Origin: Andrena cerasifolii | Taxonomy: Eukaryota > Arthropoda > Insecta > Hymenoptera > Andrenidae | DNA: 64,000 nt | NCBI RefSeq assembly: GCF_050908995.1 | Contig: NC_135120.1 | Span: 3,733,433 to 3,797,432, forward strand | Direction: 5' to 3' | Shown: positions 53,868-64,000 of the stretch, in pieces | Layout: every line of letters starts with the position of its first letter | How positions within the stretch are numbered: position 1 is the first letter of the stretch | Made by a program: the position numbers and the translations under genes | Notes under the pieces: generated by a model | What the model was told of the DNA's origin: nothing | Databases searched by the model: none | Seen by the model: only the letters and a program-made list of their open reading frames with translations

Positions 53868-54176
53868 ATTTTATTCAAAATACTTGGCGCTGCGTCCCGA
53901 ATTGGTGCCGCTAAACTGAATAAATATGTATAAATTGCATTAATTAATCTTTTTCTTTCTTTCTTGTGTGTGCGTTCATGAATGTGTGTGTGTGCGTGCG
54001 CATATGCTACGTATGACATTAGAATTAAATATATGTAGAATAAATCTGACTGCGTTTCAAATATGTATATGTATATGTTTATGTATTTTAGATTGTAAGG
54101 GAGTTATTGTAAATTATTAATACGAGGACAATTAACATATTTTCTGTTTCGCAGCGCCAAGTATTTTGAATAAAAT
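53868..54176. repeat. Short inverted-repeat element, 309 bp
   Basis: ATTTTATTCAAAATACTTGG...GCGCTGCG (27 bp) at 53868-53894 is perfectly complementary to 54150-54176. A TG-rich microsatellite lies between (about 53984-54000). No clear duplication. Confidence 0.65.
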
Positions 54177-55094
54177 ACTTGATACTAAAAAGATACAATA
54201 AAGAAATATATTAGCAAAAATAGGTTAGGTTATTGTTTTACACATATAATGAAACAATAACCTATTCGTTGAAAATATGTTCGTTTCATTATGCGTACAC
54301 CTTAATTAATAATAATGAAAGACACTTACATGCAAGGAAATCAGCCAGAATTTTCGGACGCCGTGGCATGCGTGAGCTCCGGTCGCCCGCTTTGTTTTTT
54401 TACGTACCCGTCGGTCAGAGCGTGCCCTCCTTGTACCGAGAAAATATGCCCCCGACCACCGATCACGTCCCGTCGCGATCGGGCCATATTTTTTCTTCTT
54501 TACCCTCGCCACAGACCCTCGCCTAACATAGGCAAAGTGTCTACCAAACACTTTCAAAATGTTGTACTTTACATGTTCGTTTACGAGATATGTTTGATAT
54601 ATTTCTAATCGTTGGCGTTATAAGTTAACATCTGCAATATCTTCTTGTTTTACTACTAGGTACAATTGTGAATCGTTCACAAAATAATGTTAAAATACGT
54701 TACAGTTTTTTTTTATTGAATAATAATAGAAGGGCTCGTGAAGTAATGAGAAGAAACATATTTTGTAATGTAATGTAATGTAATGTAATTTTTGTAATTT
54801 CACATCATACATCTCAGTTTTCATATTTTTATATTTCCTAATTCCTAATTTCCAATTTGCAATGGAACAATACGTACCCTTGCGCTACATGTATGACTTT
54901 CTTCTATCATACGCAGCTTTCATGAACTTTTGATATTTTTTACTAATTAATTGTTTATTCATTTTTTTAGAAAAATGTAAGGGACGACGCCCTGTTGGAC
55001 GGTAAATAATACAAATTTATTTATATACCTACATTTAATCTAAAAATTTATTTTTCCAGTCATTTAATGATGAAATTAATTTATTTTTATTTAG
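54177..55094. other. No gene recognised; small repeats only
   Basis: Contains a GC-rich stretch at 54360-54540 with no recognised product and a (GTAAT)n microsatellite at 54765-54790. A short hairpin (AGGTTATTGTTT...AAACAATAACCT) lies at 54227-54263. Confidence 0.4.
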
Positions 55095-55202
55095 ACATTG
55101 ATGCTGAATTAGCAGAATTAAATATGGCGGAGCCGCCACTGCCCATGGCTCCGCCACCACCACCACCACAACCACCAGCGAGCCCGGCCACGGCCGATAG
55201 TA
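55095..55202 (+). CDS. Candidate exon, proline-rich, of the second RGG-type gene
   Basis: An acceptor (TTTATTTAG) at 55086-55094 and donor (GATAGTA|GTAAAT) bound a stop-free exon reading DIDAELAELNMAEPPLPMAP, a PPPPPPQPPASP tract and ATADS. It is followed by a TTAA MITE in the intron. The phase relative to the next exon is not settled: the GT donor gives an early stop in exon 2. Confidence 0.35.
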
Positions 55203-55223
55203 GTAAATACATAGAAATTTTAA

Positions 55224-55506
55224 CCCTCGGTTGTCACACTGGATCAAATTGACCCTGCAATGTCTTAAGCAAAACACTTTTTGTCGGAAATCTTATTGCT
55301 TCAAATTTCTTTTTTAAGCATGATGACACTTTAAATGTCATCAACTTTTAACGATGGGCATATATTCTATAATGTTCAAACTTTATCTCAGAATTTTTTA
55401 TACTTAATTAAACAAATAGTTTTTAACTAACTGTTTGAAAATTGGCAGGGTCAAATTGACCCAGTGTGACAACGACGTTCGAAAAAGTAGGTGTCACAAC
55501 CGAGGG
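55224..55506. mobile_element. PiggyBac-type MITE, 283 bp, TTAA duplication
   Basis: CCCTCGGTTGTCACACTGGA at 55224 pairs with the complement ending TGTCACAACCGAGGG at 55506. TTAA lies at 55220-55223 and 55507-55510. GGGTCAAATTGACCC-type blocks are also inverted. CCCT termini and TTAA fit piggyBac. Confidence 0.85.
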
Positions 55507-55595
55507 TTAAGAAGTTGTATGTTTTTAGAATCCTTTTTTAAATACTAAATTTAAATACTAATAAATTTATTGTTGTTTATTACTACTAATTTCAG

Positions 55596-55795
55596 GACCG
55601 TACGTGGCTCGACATCAAAAAGGCGGTTGAAGGTAGAGGGCGCAAAAGGACCGATCCTCAGCGATTGAAATAATGAAAAATCAAGCCCTCACCCTCTGCA
55701 AAATAATCGCCGAGCAATATGGCCGTGGCCGAGGCCGTGGCTGGGAGCGCGGCCGTGGTATGGAGCGGGGTCGGGGCCGTGGCGGCGGCCAATGA
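55596..55795 (+). pseudogene. Gly/Arg-rich 3' exon of the second RGG-type gene (frame broken)
   Basis: After acceptor ATTTCAG it reads DRTWLDIKKAVEGRGRKRTD in one frame, which hits TAA at about 55671. The neighbouring frame carries SSAIEIMKNQALTLCKIIAE and a GRGRGRGWERGRGMERGRGR tail to TGA at 55793-55795. The DIKKA start plus RG-rich end parallels the IKKA start and GGRG-rich end at 1073-1267. Either a one-base indel separates the parts or they are alternative exons. Function unknown. Confidence 0.4.
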
Positions 55796-56261
55796 TTAAC
55801 AAAAAAAATATTTTTTCTATTATAGATAAAATGTGGTTATTTTATTTGCTCATGTAACAGGATTACTTTCTCTTTCAGCCATAGGTTTCAGCTTTCTGGC
55901 ATAGATCACTCTGCATCATCTTCTGCTTCGATTATCTGTGAATATATATAAAGCCACATTTTCGTTATACAACTTAACGTAGAACTTACTTATGTAGAAA
56001 TAGAGTGGCCCTCTGGTACAGTGAGTGCAGAGACTACATAATGTGTCCGAAGGAGGTGAGAGTGTATGGCAGAAAGTCTTGTTGCAGGAAATTTAAATGA
56101 GACAATAATTCAGTCTCGTATGTGGTGTAAAAACTCGTGACATTTCAAATTTGGACAACTTACCTTATTTGACACTTGGTAGGTTATAAAATTCAAAATA
56201 GTATACATAGGTATATATATGTACAATGACGGACGACGATCCCTGCCGAATGATTCCGAGA
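55796..56261. other. No gene recognised
   Basis: AT-rich. Between the RGG exon and the right arm of the hairpin-tipped element; no motif seen. Confidence 0.4.
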
Positions 56262-56654
56262 GTCGACGAATCCACGAACGAAACATGTGTTTGTTCATCG
56301 GTGTGCGTGTAACACGTATACGTATTATGTTTGACGAAAAAATTCCTTGGAGAATCAGAATCAGAAGAAAAACCATATCGTAACTGACAGATCCATGAGA
56401 CGATATTACGATATCTCTGTTATGCGAGGACCGATTTTATTGAAATTGGTCTTATTCGAAAGCTTATATGCGGTTTACATAAGAAAAATGCGTTTAAATT
56501 TAGAAAATATTCCAGGCGTGATGAGATATTAAGGAAATAAGTTTCAGATTAGGTTGGAATGGCTCCACGACGAGTAAAGGTACACGATAGGCACAGTCGA
56601 CATATACAGGATGTCTTTCCTGTACTTGGCGTCGAGACGCTACCGCGTCTCTAG

Positions 56655-57197
56655 ATTCCTCTTAGCGGTCCAAATACCGCAGGTGATAGGAATGTTGCTG
56701 GATAGTAACAATTACATTTCTGGCTGATTAAGACGTACATATTTGTAGACAATGCCAGAGTCGTCAAAGACGAACAGGGGCGTGCTTAACACAACTTGTA
56801 TAAACGTTGAAGAAAGCACACAAGCGCAAGGATGTGATCTACACACGTGAAAATGGTATTAGAAACGTGCATATCAGATAGGACACGAGGTCCGTACAAA
56901 GAATTCGTCTGTGTTTTACGTGACTTGCCGTAACGAAGTCACTACGCCAAGTAGAGTGATGTGCACATTGCATGGCAACGGACACCGGCTCGCGCAGTCT
57001 CCCCACTGCCGCACAGTCCGCGGAGTGGGAGAACGGCCGCTTCCCACAGTTTTTGTGTCAAATACAAGCATCTCGCTCGCTAATTCCTTAAAACCGAAGC
57101 TGAAAATCTGAGCACTGAATTGATTTGTGGCTAATAAAGGAATGTCAAGTATAAAAAGTGACAGAGGAATCAGTGTTCGAGCGGAGAACGAGAATAC
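56655..57197. other. No gene recognised
   Basis: The first 100 bases could continue the minus-strand Helitron-type protein across the element at 52970-56654, but no firm match was found. The rest is unassigned. Confidence 0.35.
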
Positions 57198-57408
57198 AAT
57201 TGGAATTAGCAAAGTTGATTTCACAATCTTTGCGTGAGAACTTTTTTAATTGTTTTCCTGAATTAAAGCTGCAATTGGAATTAGCAGAGTTGATTTCACA
57301 ATCTTTGCATGTGAACTTCTTTAATTTTTTTCGTGATTGGAATTAGCAAAGTTGATTTCACAATCTTTGCACGTGAACTTCTTTAATTTTTTTCGTGAAT
57401 TAAAGGGA
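57198..57408. repeat. Tandem repeat, about 70-bp unit, three copies
   Basis: TGGAATTAGCAAAGTTGATT, CACAATCTTTGC and GTGAACTTCTTTAATTTTTT recur from 57200, 57274 and 57338, with length variation in the T-run and an AATTAAAG tail. Confidence 0.85.
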
Positions 57409-57429
57409 ATTAGCTTCTTTCATACATGA

Positions 57430-57952
57430 GTCATGTTTTTAGAAATTTTGTATCTGAATGTTTTAACCTTTTAGCTACTCAACGCCACGTATATACCGGT
57501 TTCCGTTAATGTCATTTTTTTGGAACGATGCGCCATTATTCTGGATTTTACACGCAGGTGGCGAAAAATTTCTCCGTACAGGGGTATAGCGCCGCGGTCT
57601 ACCCTGTCGTAGCTAAATTTTTTTTATAAATTAAGACGTGTACGAGTCCACTCGACATTGTTTTCAAATCTCGTTACAGTAATCTGGGGTGTGAGTGGTA
57701 ACCGATCATAAAAGGGGAGTGCGCGGCTGGATTACCTGGGCCGGGAAATTCCCCAATAGCTTTTTGCGACGTTAATTTGAAAGAGACTATCCTAAAACTC
57801 TCGAAGCTCGGGCATCGCTGCTGTCCAGCGATAGCTGGCAGCACTCCGAACGTCGAGCCGGTGCATGGTTGTAGTGGAATGCGTCCGTGAGGCGCCGTTG
57901 CCATTTTACCTGTTCGCGCGAGCATGGATTGCAAGATAAAATGCTGACCCTG
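57430..57952. mobile_element. Fold-back family 2, truncated copy C (right half)
   Basis: Matches 30820-31329 of copy B in the same orientation: GCTACTCAACGCCACG, AATGATGCGCCATTATT-like, GTAGCGCCGCGGT, and the right arm ending GACCCTG at 57952, followed by TA. The left arm is missing. Confidence 0.75.
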
Positions 57953-57954
57953 TA

Positions 57955-60173
57955 CATGGAAGTTTTAGAACATTTCCAGAATATCAACAGAAAATGTCTA
58001 GTAACAATGCTACTACGAATCATACGAAGAAATGCCAAAAGCACATAGCGGTCGCGTTCAAGACCGGACCCCTGCCTCTTTTGAAACAAATTTATGTCGA
58101 TCAGATCCACAGTCCTAATTTCTTCACAAAACAGATTATTTAATCACAGGTACTGTAGTTATTCTGATTTTCTATAATGTATAAATAAATAATGTGAATT
58201 TATTTACTTAGATTGCAGATATCAAATAGAGAGATTAAAATATAAATTACAAGCATAAGTCTTGTAAAAGAAGGTTCAGAAATGTACTTATGTATGCACT
58301 TTTACACATTTCACCCCCCCCCCCACTGCCCCCCCCCCCATCAAAGGGCTCCTGGACATCATATACGATTTATACATGCTATAACAGCAAATTCTAATAA
58401 TCTAATTATTACACACTATATCAATAGATATAAGAATTAAATATATTTTTACTCACATATTCGGCTCTATCTTGTAATAACTCCTTGATCTTTTTCACGG
58501 CATTTGGCGTCTGTAACAAAGCAATTGTAAAGTGTGAGTTCTCTTATTTTGTAGGTAAACATATTTTACAATATGGTCCATTAGCGGTACACATTATTAA
58601 AGTACTCCCGATTGTCATGATCAAGATTGCCAGAAGTACGGATGTGATATGTCCCTGTTGGTCCCGAGTCATGATTTAGTTCTCTTGCTGGCAAGGACAA
58701 CTGGAGAATATCCCCTCCCTAGCAGTTTTGTATGGATCGGTGTCTCCCAATTCAATCCCTACTCTTCCAGGTGAGTTCGTTTCCCGCCAAACTACAAGGA
58801 GACATCTCATCTTCCCCAACGTTTCCAAAATGTACACGCCTACGAGCTATTCCACGTCAAAACGAATAGGTGAAAAATTTATTTCCACCGATTCTCTTCA
58901 AAATTACAGTATTTGTCGATAACCTCGCAAAAACAAAGTATACTGAATTTCAACGACCTATGTCAAATAGTTTTCAAAATATTTAATGTTAAAGTTTCGA
59001 AAATTCAAACAAAATCGGCTGACGCGTATCACTTAAACTGTAATATCTCGGTCATTTTTAATGATAATTCCACCGTCTTGGGTTCATTTTAAAGCTGAAG
59101 GAATGCTTTCTTATAATAAATATTTTGAAATATTTATGTATTTAGAAATATTTTGGTTATTGTTAATAAACTTAACAGTAATCGATGTCGAAGTTTCAAA
59201 TCGCGATTTGATATCGTTCCCACCCACGGTCCGGCTTGAAAAAAATACCATTCGATTCGTTAAGTCTTCAACTAATAAATGCCTTTTTCAAAAAAGTGGA
59301 GAGATTTTGGGAACAGTTAACAAAAAAATAAAACTTACGATAGTGCATACCACTTGGAATTGCACGGATCCCATGTTCAGTCCGCACGCACGCGTTTTCA
59401 AAACAATAGCCTAGCGTAGGAATGTATTTATATACGATGGGTTAAAACAAATTTCTTTTTCAGTGTTTTCGGTATTCTCGAGAAAAATAGTAGTAATATC
59501 TGCTCACCATATAAAAGATTAGCAATAGTACGTAGCAGATATTCCTCATCATTGCACTTAGCGATATTTACAAGCGGAAAGTTGCATAACTAATAAATCA
59601 AATCTGTACACGTAACAATGTACTGGGAGTTAAGGAATATTAAGGTATTAATATTAAGTTAAGGAATTAAGGTCAGCGGGCTGCATTGAACCTTCATCTT
59701 TCGAATGAAACCTCGCCCAGCCCAAAATTTGCTCATATACGGACAAACAACGTATGCCTCCAAACCCATGTTTCGGGCCAGATTGTGTCGGTATACAGCG
59801 AGCTGCATTACCCGTGTCTACCCCCTTAAGTAGGTAAAATTAAGTTTTACTCCAATGCTGGTACATCATAAAACATCTGGTTTCCTGTAAATGGGTGCTT
59901 TCCTCGACATCAGCAATCCATTGCTAATTATTATTGTAAACGTACATTTTAATCTATACAAGCTCATCCACACGTTATTGTGTTAAAAAATTAGGATGAA
60001 CCATCCATTCTCTTCTGCCATTTCTTTCTTCTCAATTTTTACCCTTATCATCTGAACTTCTTTGATGTTTCTTTGATTTTCTCCCATCTTTTTCTTGTGA
60101 TATTGACAAAGGAATTTACCACCGCGGGAACGGTGGCGCTAGTGTAACATAACAAATATGGACAACGCAAGCA
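57955..60173. other. No gene recognised; poly-C tract
   Basis: Several 60-120-codon frames (for example 59061-59414) show no family signature and no consistent splice context. A poly-C run interrupted by ACTG lies at 58314-58339. TATA-like and AT-rich stretches abound. Confidence 0.4.
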
Positions 60174-61224
60174 CACACGAGGTATAGAATAGACCCATCA
60201 CCTTATGGAACTTCGTGTCGCCACCCAATCTGTGTTACCGACCCATAATTTCAGGACTGAATTTAGCGACCTCTGTTCATGAACAGCGTCCAACTCAGCA
60301 ACTACTCTGAAATGTGTTGAAATGCTGAAAGGTGTGTGCGTACATGTATACGTGTGACTTGTTTAGAGAGAGAGTTTGACATAAGAGGGTAGGCTTTTGT
60401 TACGGTATGCTTTGGCTCGGTTGGTCAACGACTCACGCGGATTTCTCTCCGAAAATCCATTTCGTGGATAAGACACTATGGCGTTCAGAAATGGCATTTC
60501 TTCAAAGCCCGTGCAAGCTATAAATTGCAAGATGACATTGTTTATTAGCACTTTGCGTACCCTTGCGAACCCTTTCACGTATCGTGCGCCGAAAAAAGTA
60601 TTAAAAAATCACGCTGTTACTGATATTCCCACAAGTTTCTAATGCACTGTTTAATCATTCCAGTGAAGTAATAATAATTGGATTCCGTTTGCCCCTAATA
60701 TTAGTTTACCGCCAACACTGAAATTTACAGTAAAATCTAATTTTAAAAGTCTCGCAGAAAGTTGCATGATGCATGAGTGTCTTGTGGTGCATGAATGCAA
60801 CTGCAAATCGAGTTCCTTTTGAAACCCGCATTGTGAAATAAAAGTTTGTCTAGCCCTGAGAAATTCATCGGTTCAGTGAAGTGTGTGCATGGCATAGTGC
60901 ATATTATCTCGTGTCTCAATTCGCGCATCAATTTCATCGATTACTGGACCATGTGGGAGGCCTTATAATTTAACAGGATTCCATTGAGATATACCCGTTA
61001 CTTAGAAGACTTTTTCAGAAACTGCAGGATGTTTAAGAACAGAAAATGATTTTGTAATCGTGTGCAACGCGATTGTAGAGTCAGTGCCTGTGCCTGCCAA
61101 AAAGTGTTTCATAGAGTACCGTGCCTCTACGTGTTAGTGATGTGAACAAATGTTACAAATTGCTTGATATCTCGAGTTCTATCGATTATAGTTAATAATA
61201 ATTTATACTGGGCGGTTAGTGTAA

Positions 61225-61745
61225 ATGTTGTTAACATTATTTGTCACAGCAATAGCCACTGGAATGGATATTTTAGCCGAAAATCCATTTTTGCCGAAGA
61301 ATTCGCTGGATTTCGCAATTGTAACTAACCGTCGACCTTGTTTTGATCGGGGGACATCATTCCTCGAAGTCTACATAAGGAGCTCACAGATCTTCATGTA
61401 CTCAGTCGTCGTCGGTCCTCCGGGCTTGAAGGACCTCCGGGAACCCTGGATCTGCCGAGCCACCTGGATCCACTGGACTTCCTGGGGACCTGGTCAGGGG
61501 TTCAACCCTGGTTCTTCCTCCCCCTCCCCCCTGGAGCTGCCGAGCCACCTGGATCCACTGGACTTCCTGGGGACCTGGTTCTTCCTCCCCCTCCCCCCGG
61601 AGCTGCCGAGCCACCTGGACCATTCGGAACTGCTGAACTTGCTGGGGACCTGGTCAGGATTTCAGCCCTGGTTCTTCCGCCAGCCTCTCGCCCCTCTGGC
61701 CTGGGTTCGTTTATTCGCTTGGTGCTGATGAAATTTTGGGGTTCG
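61225..61745 (+). CDS. Candidate secreted Gly/Pro-rich (collagen-like) exon, frame-disturbed
   Basis: ATG 61225 begins MLLTLFVTAIATGMDILAEN, which could be a signal peptide. After about 60 residues it enters GPPGL. A GC-rich repeat follows, with three units of GCTGCCGAGCCACCTGGATC type at about 61450, 61533 and 61600. The collagen-like sense is spread over three frames: GPPGL, then GLEGPPGT, then SAEPPGSTGLPGDLVR and PPPPPGAAEPPGSTGLPGDL, which stays open to a donor (GGTTCG|GTAAGT) at 61746. One or two indels, or an assembly error in the repeat, could explain this. It may be a real host exon; no homologue recognised. Confidence 0.35.
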
Positions 61746-61854
61746 GTAAGTCATTTAAAATTTTATTGTTTTGCGAATGTCAAATCTGATTTCTTCGGTC
61801 GTTTTCCATCATCTGTCCTATTTCCATGCATACTTTCGAGAATTTTGCGCGAGT

Positions 61855-62215
61855 CGTTCTATTTTGTGTATTTCTTCGATGGGTTTGCATGATTTATTTT
61901 ATTTGATGCATTTCTTCGATGGGTTTAAATGATTTATTTCATTTTCGTGAATTTCTTCGATGGTTTTCTCTGATTCATTTCATCTCGTCGATGTCTTTGA
62001 TGGTTTTCCCTGATTCATTTCATGTCTTCGATGGTTTTTCCTGATTTATTTCATCTCGTCGATGTCTTCGATGGTTTTCTCTGATTCATTTCATCTCGTC
62101 GATGTCTTCGATGGTTTTCCCTGATTCATATCATCTCGTCGATGTCTTCGATGGTTTTCCCTGATTCATTTCATCTCGTCTATGTCTTCGATGGTTTTTT
62201 GTGACTTCTGTCACT
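61855..62215. repeat. Minisatellite, ~36-40-bp unit
   Basis: About eight copies of a unit like TCGATGGTTTTCCCTGATTC + ATTTCATCTCGTCGATGTCT run from about 61855 to 62215, most regular between 61960 and 62200. Confidence 0.85.
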
Positions 62216-63895
62216 CTGTCATGCATCTCATCGATGGGTCTACATTCTCTGCTCTTTCCTTCAAGTACTTATCTCTGCGGTGGTTTTGCATGCTCGTGCG
62301 TGCTCTGCTGTTGGTCGAAATTATCTCGATCGTCTCCAGCTCAATAAGCTTTTCCTTAATTTTTTTCCAGGCCGACCACACCGTTACTAACATATAGTAG
62401 TTGATTGTTTCAGCTTTTCAGGTTCACCGTTACTCGGGGAATGGAGTTAATAACACGATATATTTAAAAAGAAACTAGTGAAAAGTGATAGTGAAAAGTG
62501 ATCGTGCAAAGTGACAGTGAAAGAAGACATCTAAGGAAGCCTAGGCTAATTTATTATAGTATGAAGTATTTAAGGTCCCATGTAAAATTGCCAAGCAGTC
62601 ACTAAATCATTAACTTTGTTGTTCGTTTATTGGCTCCTCATCTGTGATGAGGAGGTTACCGCTGCTTCCGTTTGCGGAAGCAAGTGACTGAGCATGGAAT
62701 CGGTATGGGTGGATCAGTTTCATCCCTTGGTGTTCTTGTCCAAAGGGAAAAGTTTCGGGCGTAGGGGGTGCACCTTTTGGTACACTGCCTGCGTAAGTCA
62801 CCCGGTTCGATTACCCAATCTCCGTGTTGGACGGCTTGAGTCAGGTCAAGTGTTTGCTCCTGACGAGTCGCATCGGAGCAACAGGAATCGTCTGAGAGGC
62901 GCCGAGCGCTTTTCCCTTTCGACTTGGACAGCAGGGTGGTAGGAACTGCGCCGTCCAATACTTGTTTCATGCTTACCCTTCGCCTTTCCTTCTTTCCTGA
63001 ATTTCTTTTAATCGAGTGATTGCTTGGCAGTTCCCTAGATTCTATATCTAAATCGAAGGGATCGATGGAACTTTGTTTCCATCCATCTCTTTGGTTTAGT
63101 AGGCTTCATGTACAGGGAGATCGATGGAACTTTGATTCCATCTATCTCTCTACGGGTCTCCAAGCGCAGCAACCTCCTCGCGGTGAGACCTGGTAATCGG
63201 TGAGAACCGAGCCGATGGCTGCGATTGTCAAATATTCTAGTCGTATATAAGAATTTCTTTAACTTGCAATACTATGGTAGATAATGTAAGAATAAAATAT
63301 GTAACTTAAAATGTTGTTCGATTGTTCCTACCGAACCCCAGAATACGAATATAGTATTAAGATGGAAGAATAAGTGCAAGTTGGAATATTTCAGCGAGAT
63401 ACTGAAACTGTTGAGTTTTTCACAATTTTTAAAGTCCTCTCTGCTTCAGCATTTTATTGAAATATACAAAGTTACAATTCCTTTGCGAGGTATTCCACGT
63501 TACATCATGAAAGCATGTCTTCCACAAATAATGTTGTTGTTTATATAAATTTGTATGTTAAATAAATTTGTTTTGCGTTAAATAAACCGGTATAGGACAG
63601 CAAGGTTAAAAGACGAATGTGATATCGTTTTATTTTCTTCCTCCGTTCTTTTCCGTTGAACGAAATATGTTCATAAGACGATTTTTAAATTGTTACTCTA
63701 ACAGAAACATTTGTAAATCGCGGGCATTGACTCTCAAAACATAAACTAGTTTTACTCGTGCTTAATTCTAGTTCCTACCACGCGTAGCGTTACAATCTGT
63801 TTTGAGACTTCACCGGTAACGTTGCATGCGACACTAAAATGGCAAGGGGGTCCTAGGACCCCCTAAACCGGCGACACAAAAATACATTGCTTGAT
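62216..63895. other. No gene recognised
   Basis: Short frames only. Two copies of GATCGATGGAACTTTGATTC + CATC-type hairpin sequence lie at about 63060-63095 and 63118-63152. Confidence 0.4.
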
Positions 63896-64000
63896 AGGTC
63901 TATTCTATACCTCGTCTGTGACGCAAGTATACCTTTTACTATATGTTTATATGAATCCAGTACTATAAAAGTTTATTTCAAAGTTATTTCTTACAGTAAA

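Larger units (their letters stand above)
52970..56654. mobile_element. 3.7-kb element with ~390-bp inverted ends tipped by hairpins
   Basis: Both ends read CTAGAGACGCGGTAGCGTCT inward: CTAG, then a 7-bp stem (GAGACGC/GCGTCTC) around GGTA, then GACGCCAAGTACAGGAAAGA and CCTGTATATGTCGACTGT. Arms span about 52970-53365 and 56262-56654. The dinucleotide AT is outside both ends (52968-52969 and 56655-56656). The interior holds the Gly/Arg-rich exons (55095-55795) and several passengers. A CTAG end beside a hairpin recalls Helitron 3' ends, but the inverted symmetry does not. No transposase recognised. Confidence 0.75.
60174..63914. repeat. Distant inverted repeat pair, possible 3.7-kb element ends
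   Basis: ACGAGGTATAGAATAGACCC at about 60177-60196 is complementary to GGTCTATTCTATACCTCGT at about 63896-63915, and GTGTCGCC follows on the inner side of both at similar distances. No target duplication was found. It may be the two ends of one element or two unrelated copies in opposite orientation. Confidence 0.35.

Noticed and set aside
55245..55506. A host regulatory hairpin after the proline-rich exon
   Set aside because: TTAA duplication and CCCT termini show it is a piggyBac-type MITE.
59061..59414. 117-codon frame in the right part of the window
   Set aside because: AT-rich, no homology that I recognise, no splice or promoter context.
1..64000. tRNA, rRNA or telomeric TTAGG arrays
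   Set aside because: None noticed by eye on either strand; a covariance-model search would be needed to exclude small RNA genes.

Overview
Eukaryotic DNA, most likely insect and plausibly hymenopteran (an ant). This is inferred from the AT-rich, intron-containing sequence, the mix of P, pogo, piggyBac, Helitron, Tc1 and Ty3/gypsy elements, and an ISCA1 exon of animal type. The window is a graveyard of transposable elements. The only confident cellular gene piece is the last coding exon of ISCA1 (minus strand, 8778-9032). A small two-exon coiled-coil/RGG gene of unknown function lies at 1073-1863 (minus), and a loosely similar Gly/Arg-rich exon set lies at 55095-55795 (plus).

Layout. 1-8.2 kb: RGG gene with a hAT-type MITE in its intron, a truncated Mutator-like transposase fused to a YqaJ-type nuclease, a 180-bp palindrome, a solo LTR and a fold-back repeat. 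8.2-16.4 kb: ISCA1 exon, pogo/Tigger-like MITE, fold-back elements of two families, a decayed ubiquitin-protease-like ORF, and an element with an 8-bp duplication. 16.5-34.9 kb: one P-element-type THAP transposase gene blown open by nested insertions. Pogo-A (16498-28930) sits after its third codon; a fold-back element (30203-31329) and pogo-C (from 31416) sit further on. Pogo-A itself holds a fold-back element (17615-18856), a 3.8-kb LTR element without gag-pol (19017-22816), pogo-B (23189-26016) and a TTAA-flanked MITE (28014-28900). Pogo-B holds a solo LTR (24328-24785). Nearly every junction carries the expected target-site duplication (TA, TTAA, ATAT or AATA), and where the site was coding, host codons resume in frame after removal of one duplicate.

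34.9-38.0 kb: a decayed piggyBac. 38.0-56.8 kb: minus-strand Helitron-type coding sequence (Lys/Tyr-rich N-terminus, DUF6570-like and Rep-like regions) cut by a Tc1-like element, a third fold-back copy, an almost intact 9.35-kb Ty3/gypsy retrotransposon (41512-50864, two 1192-bp LTRs with one difference noticed) and a 3.7-kb element with 390-bp inverted ends and terminal hairpins (52970-56654). 56.8-64 kb: mostly unrecognised sequence with a partial fold-back copy, tandem repeats and a Gly/Pro-rich collagen-like exon candidate.

The elements do not work together as a pathway. Their interest is as a readable stratigraphy of insertions and for a few odd parts: small Cys-rich and basic ORFs behind gypsy pol, an integrase in an overlapping -1 frame, hairpin-tipped inverted repeats, and the RGG exon pair. 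All calls come from reading sequence alone; no database search was run.
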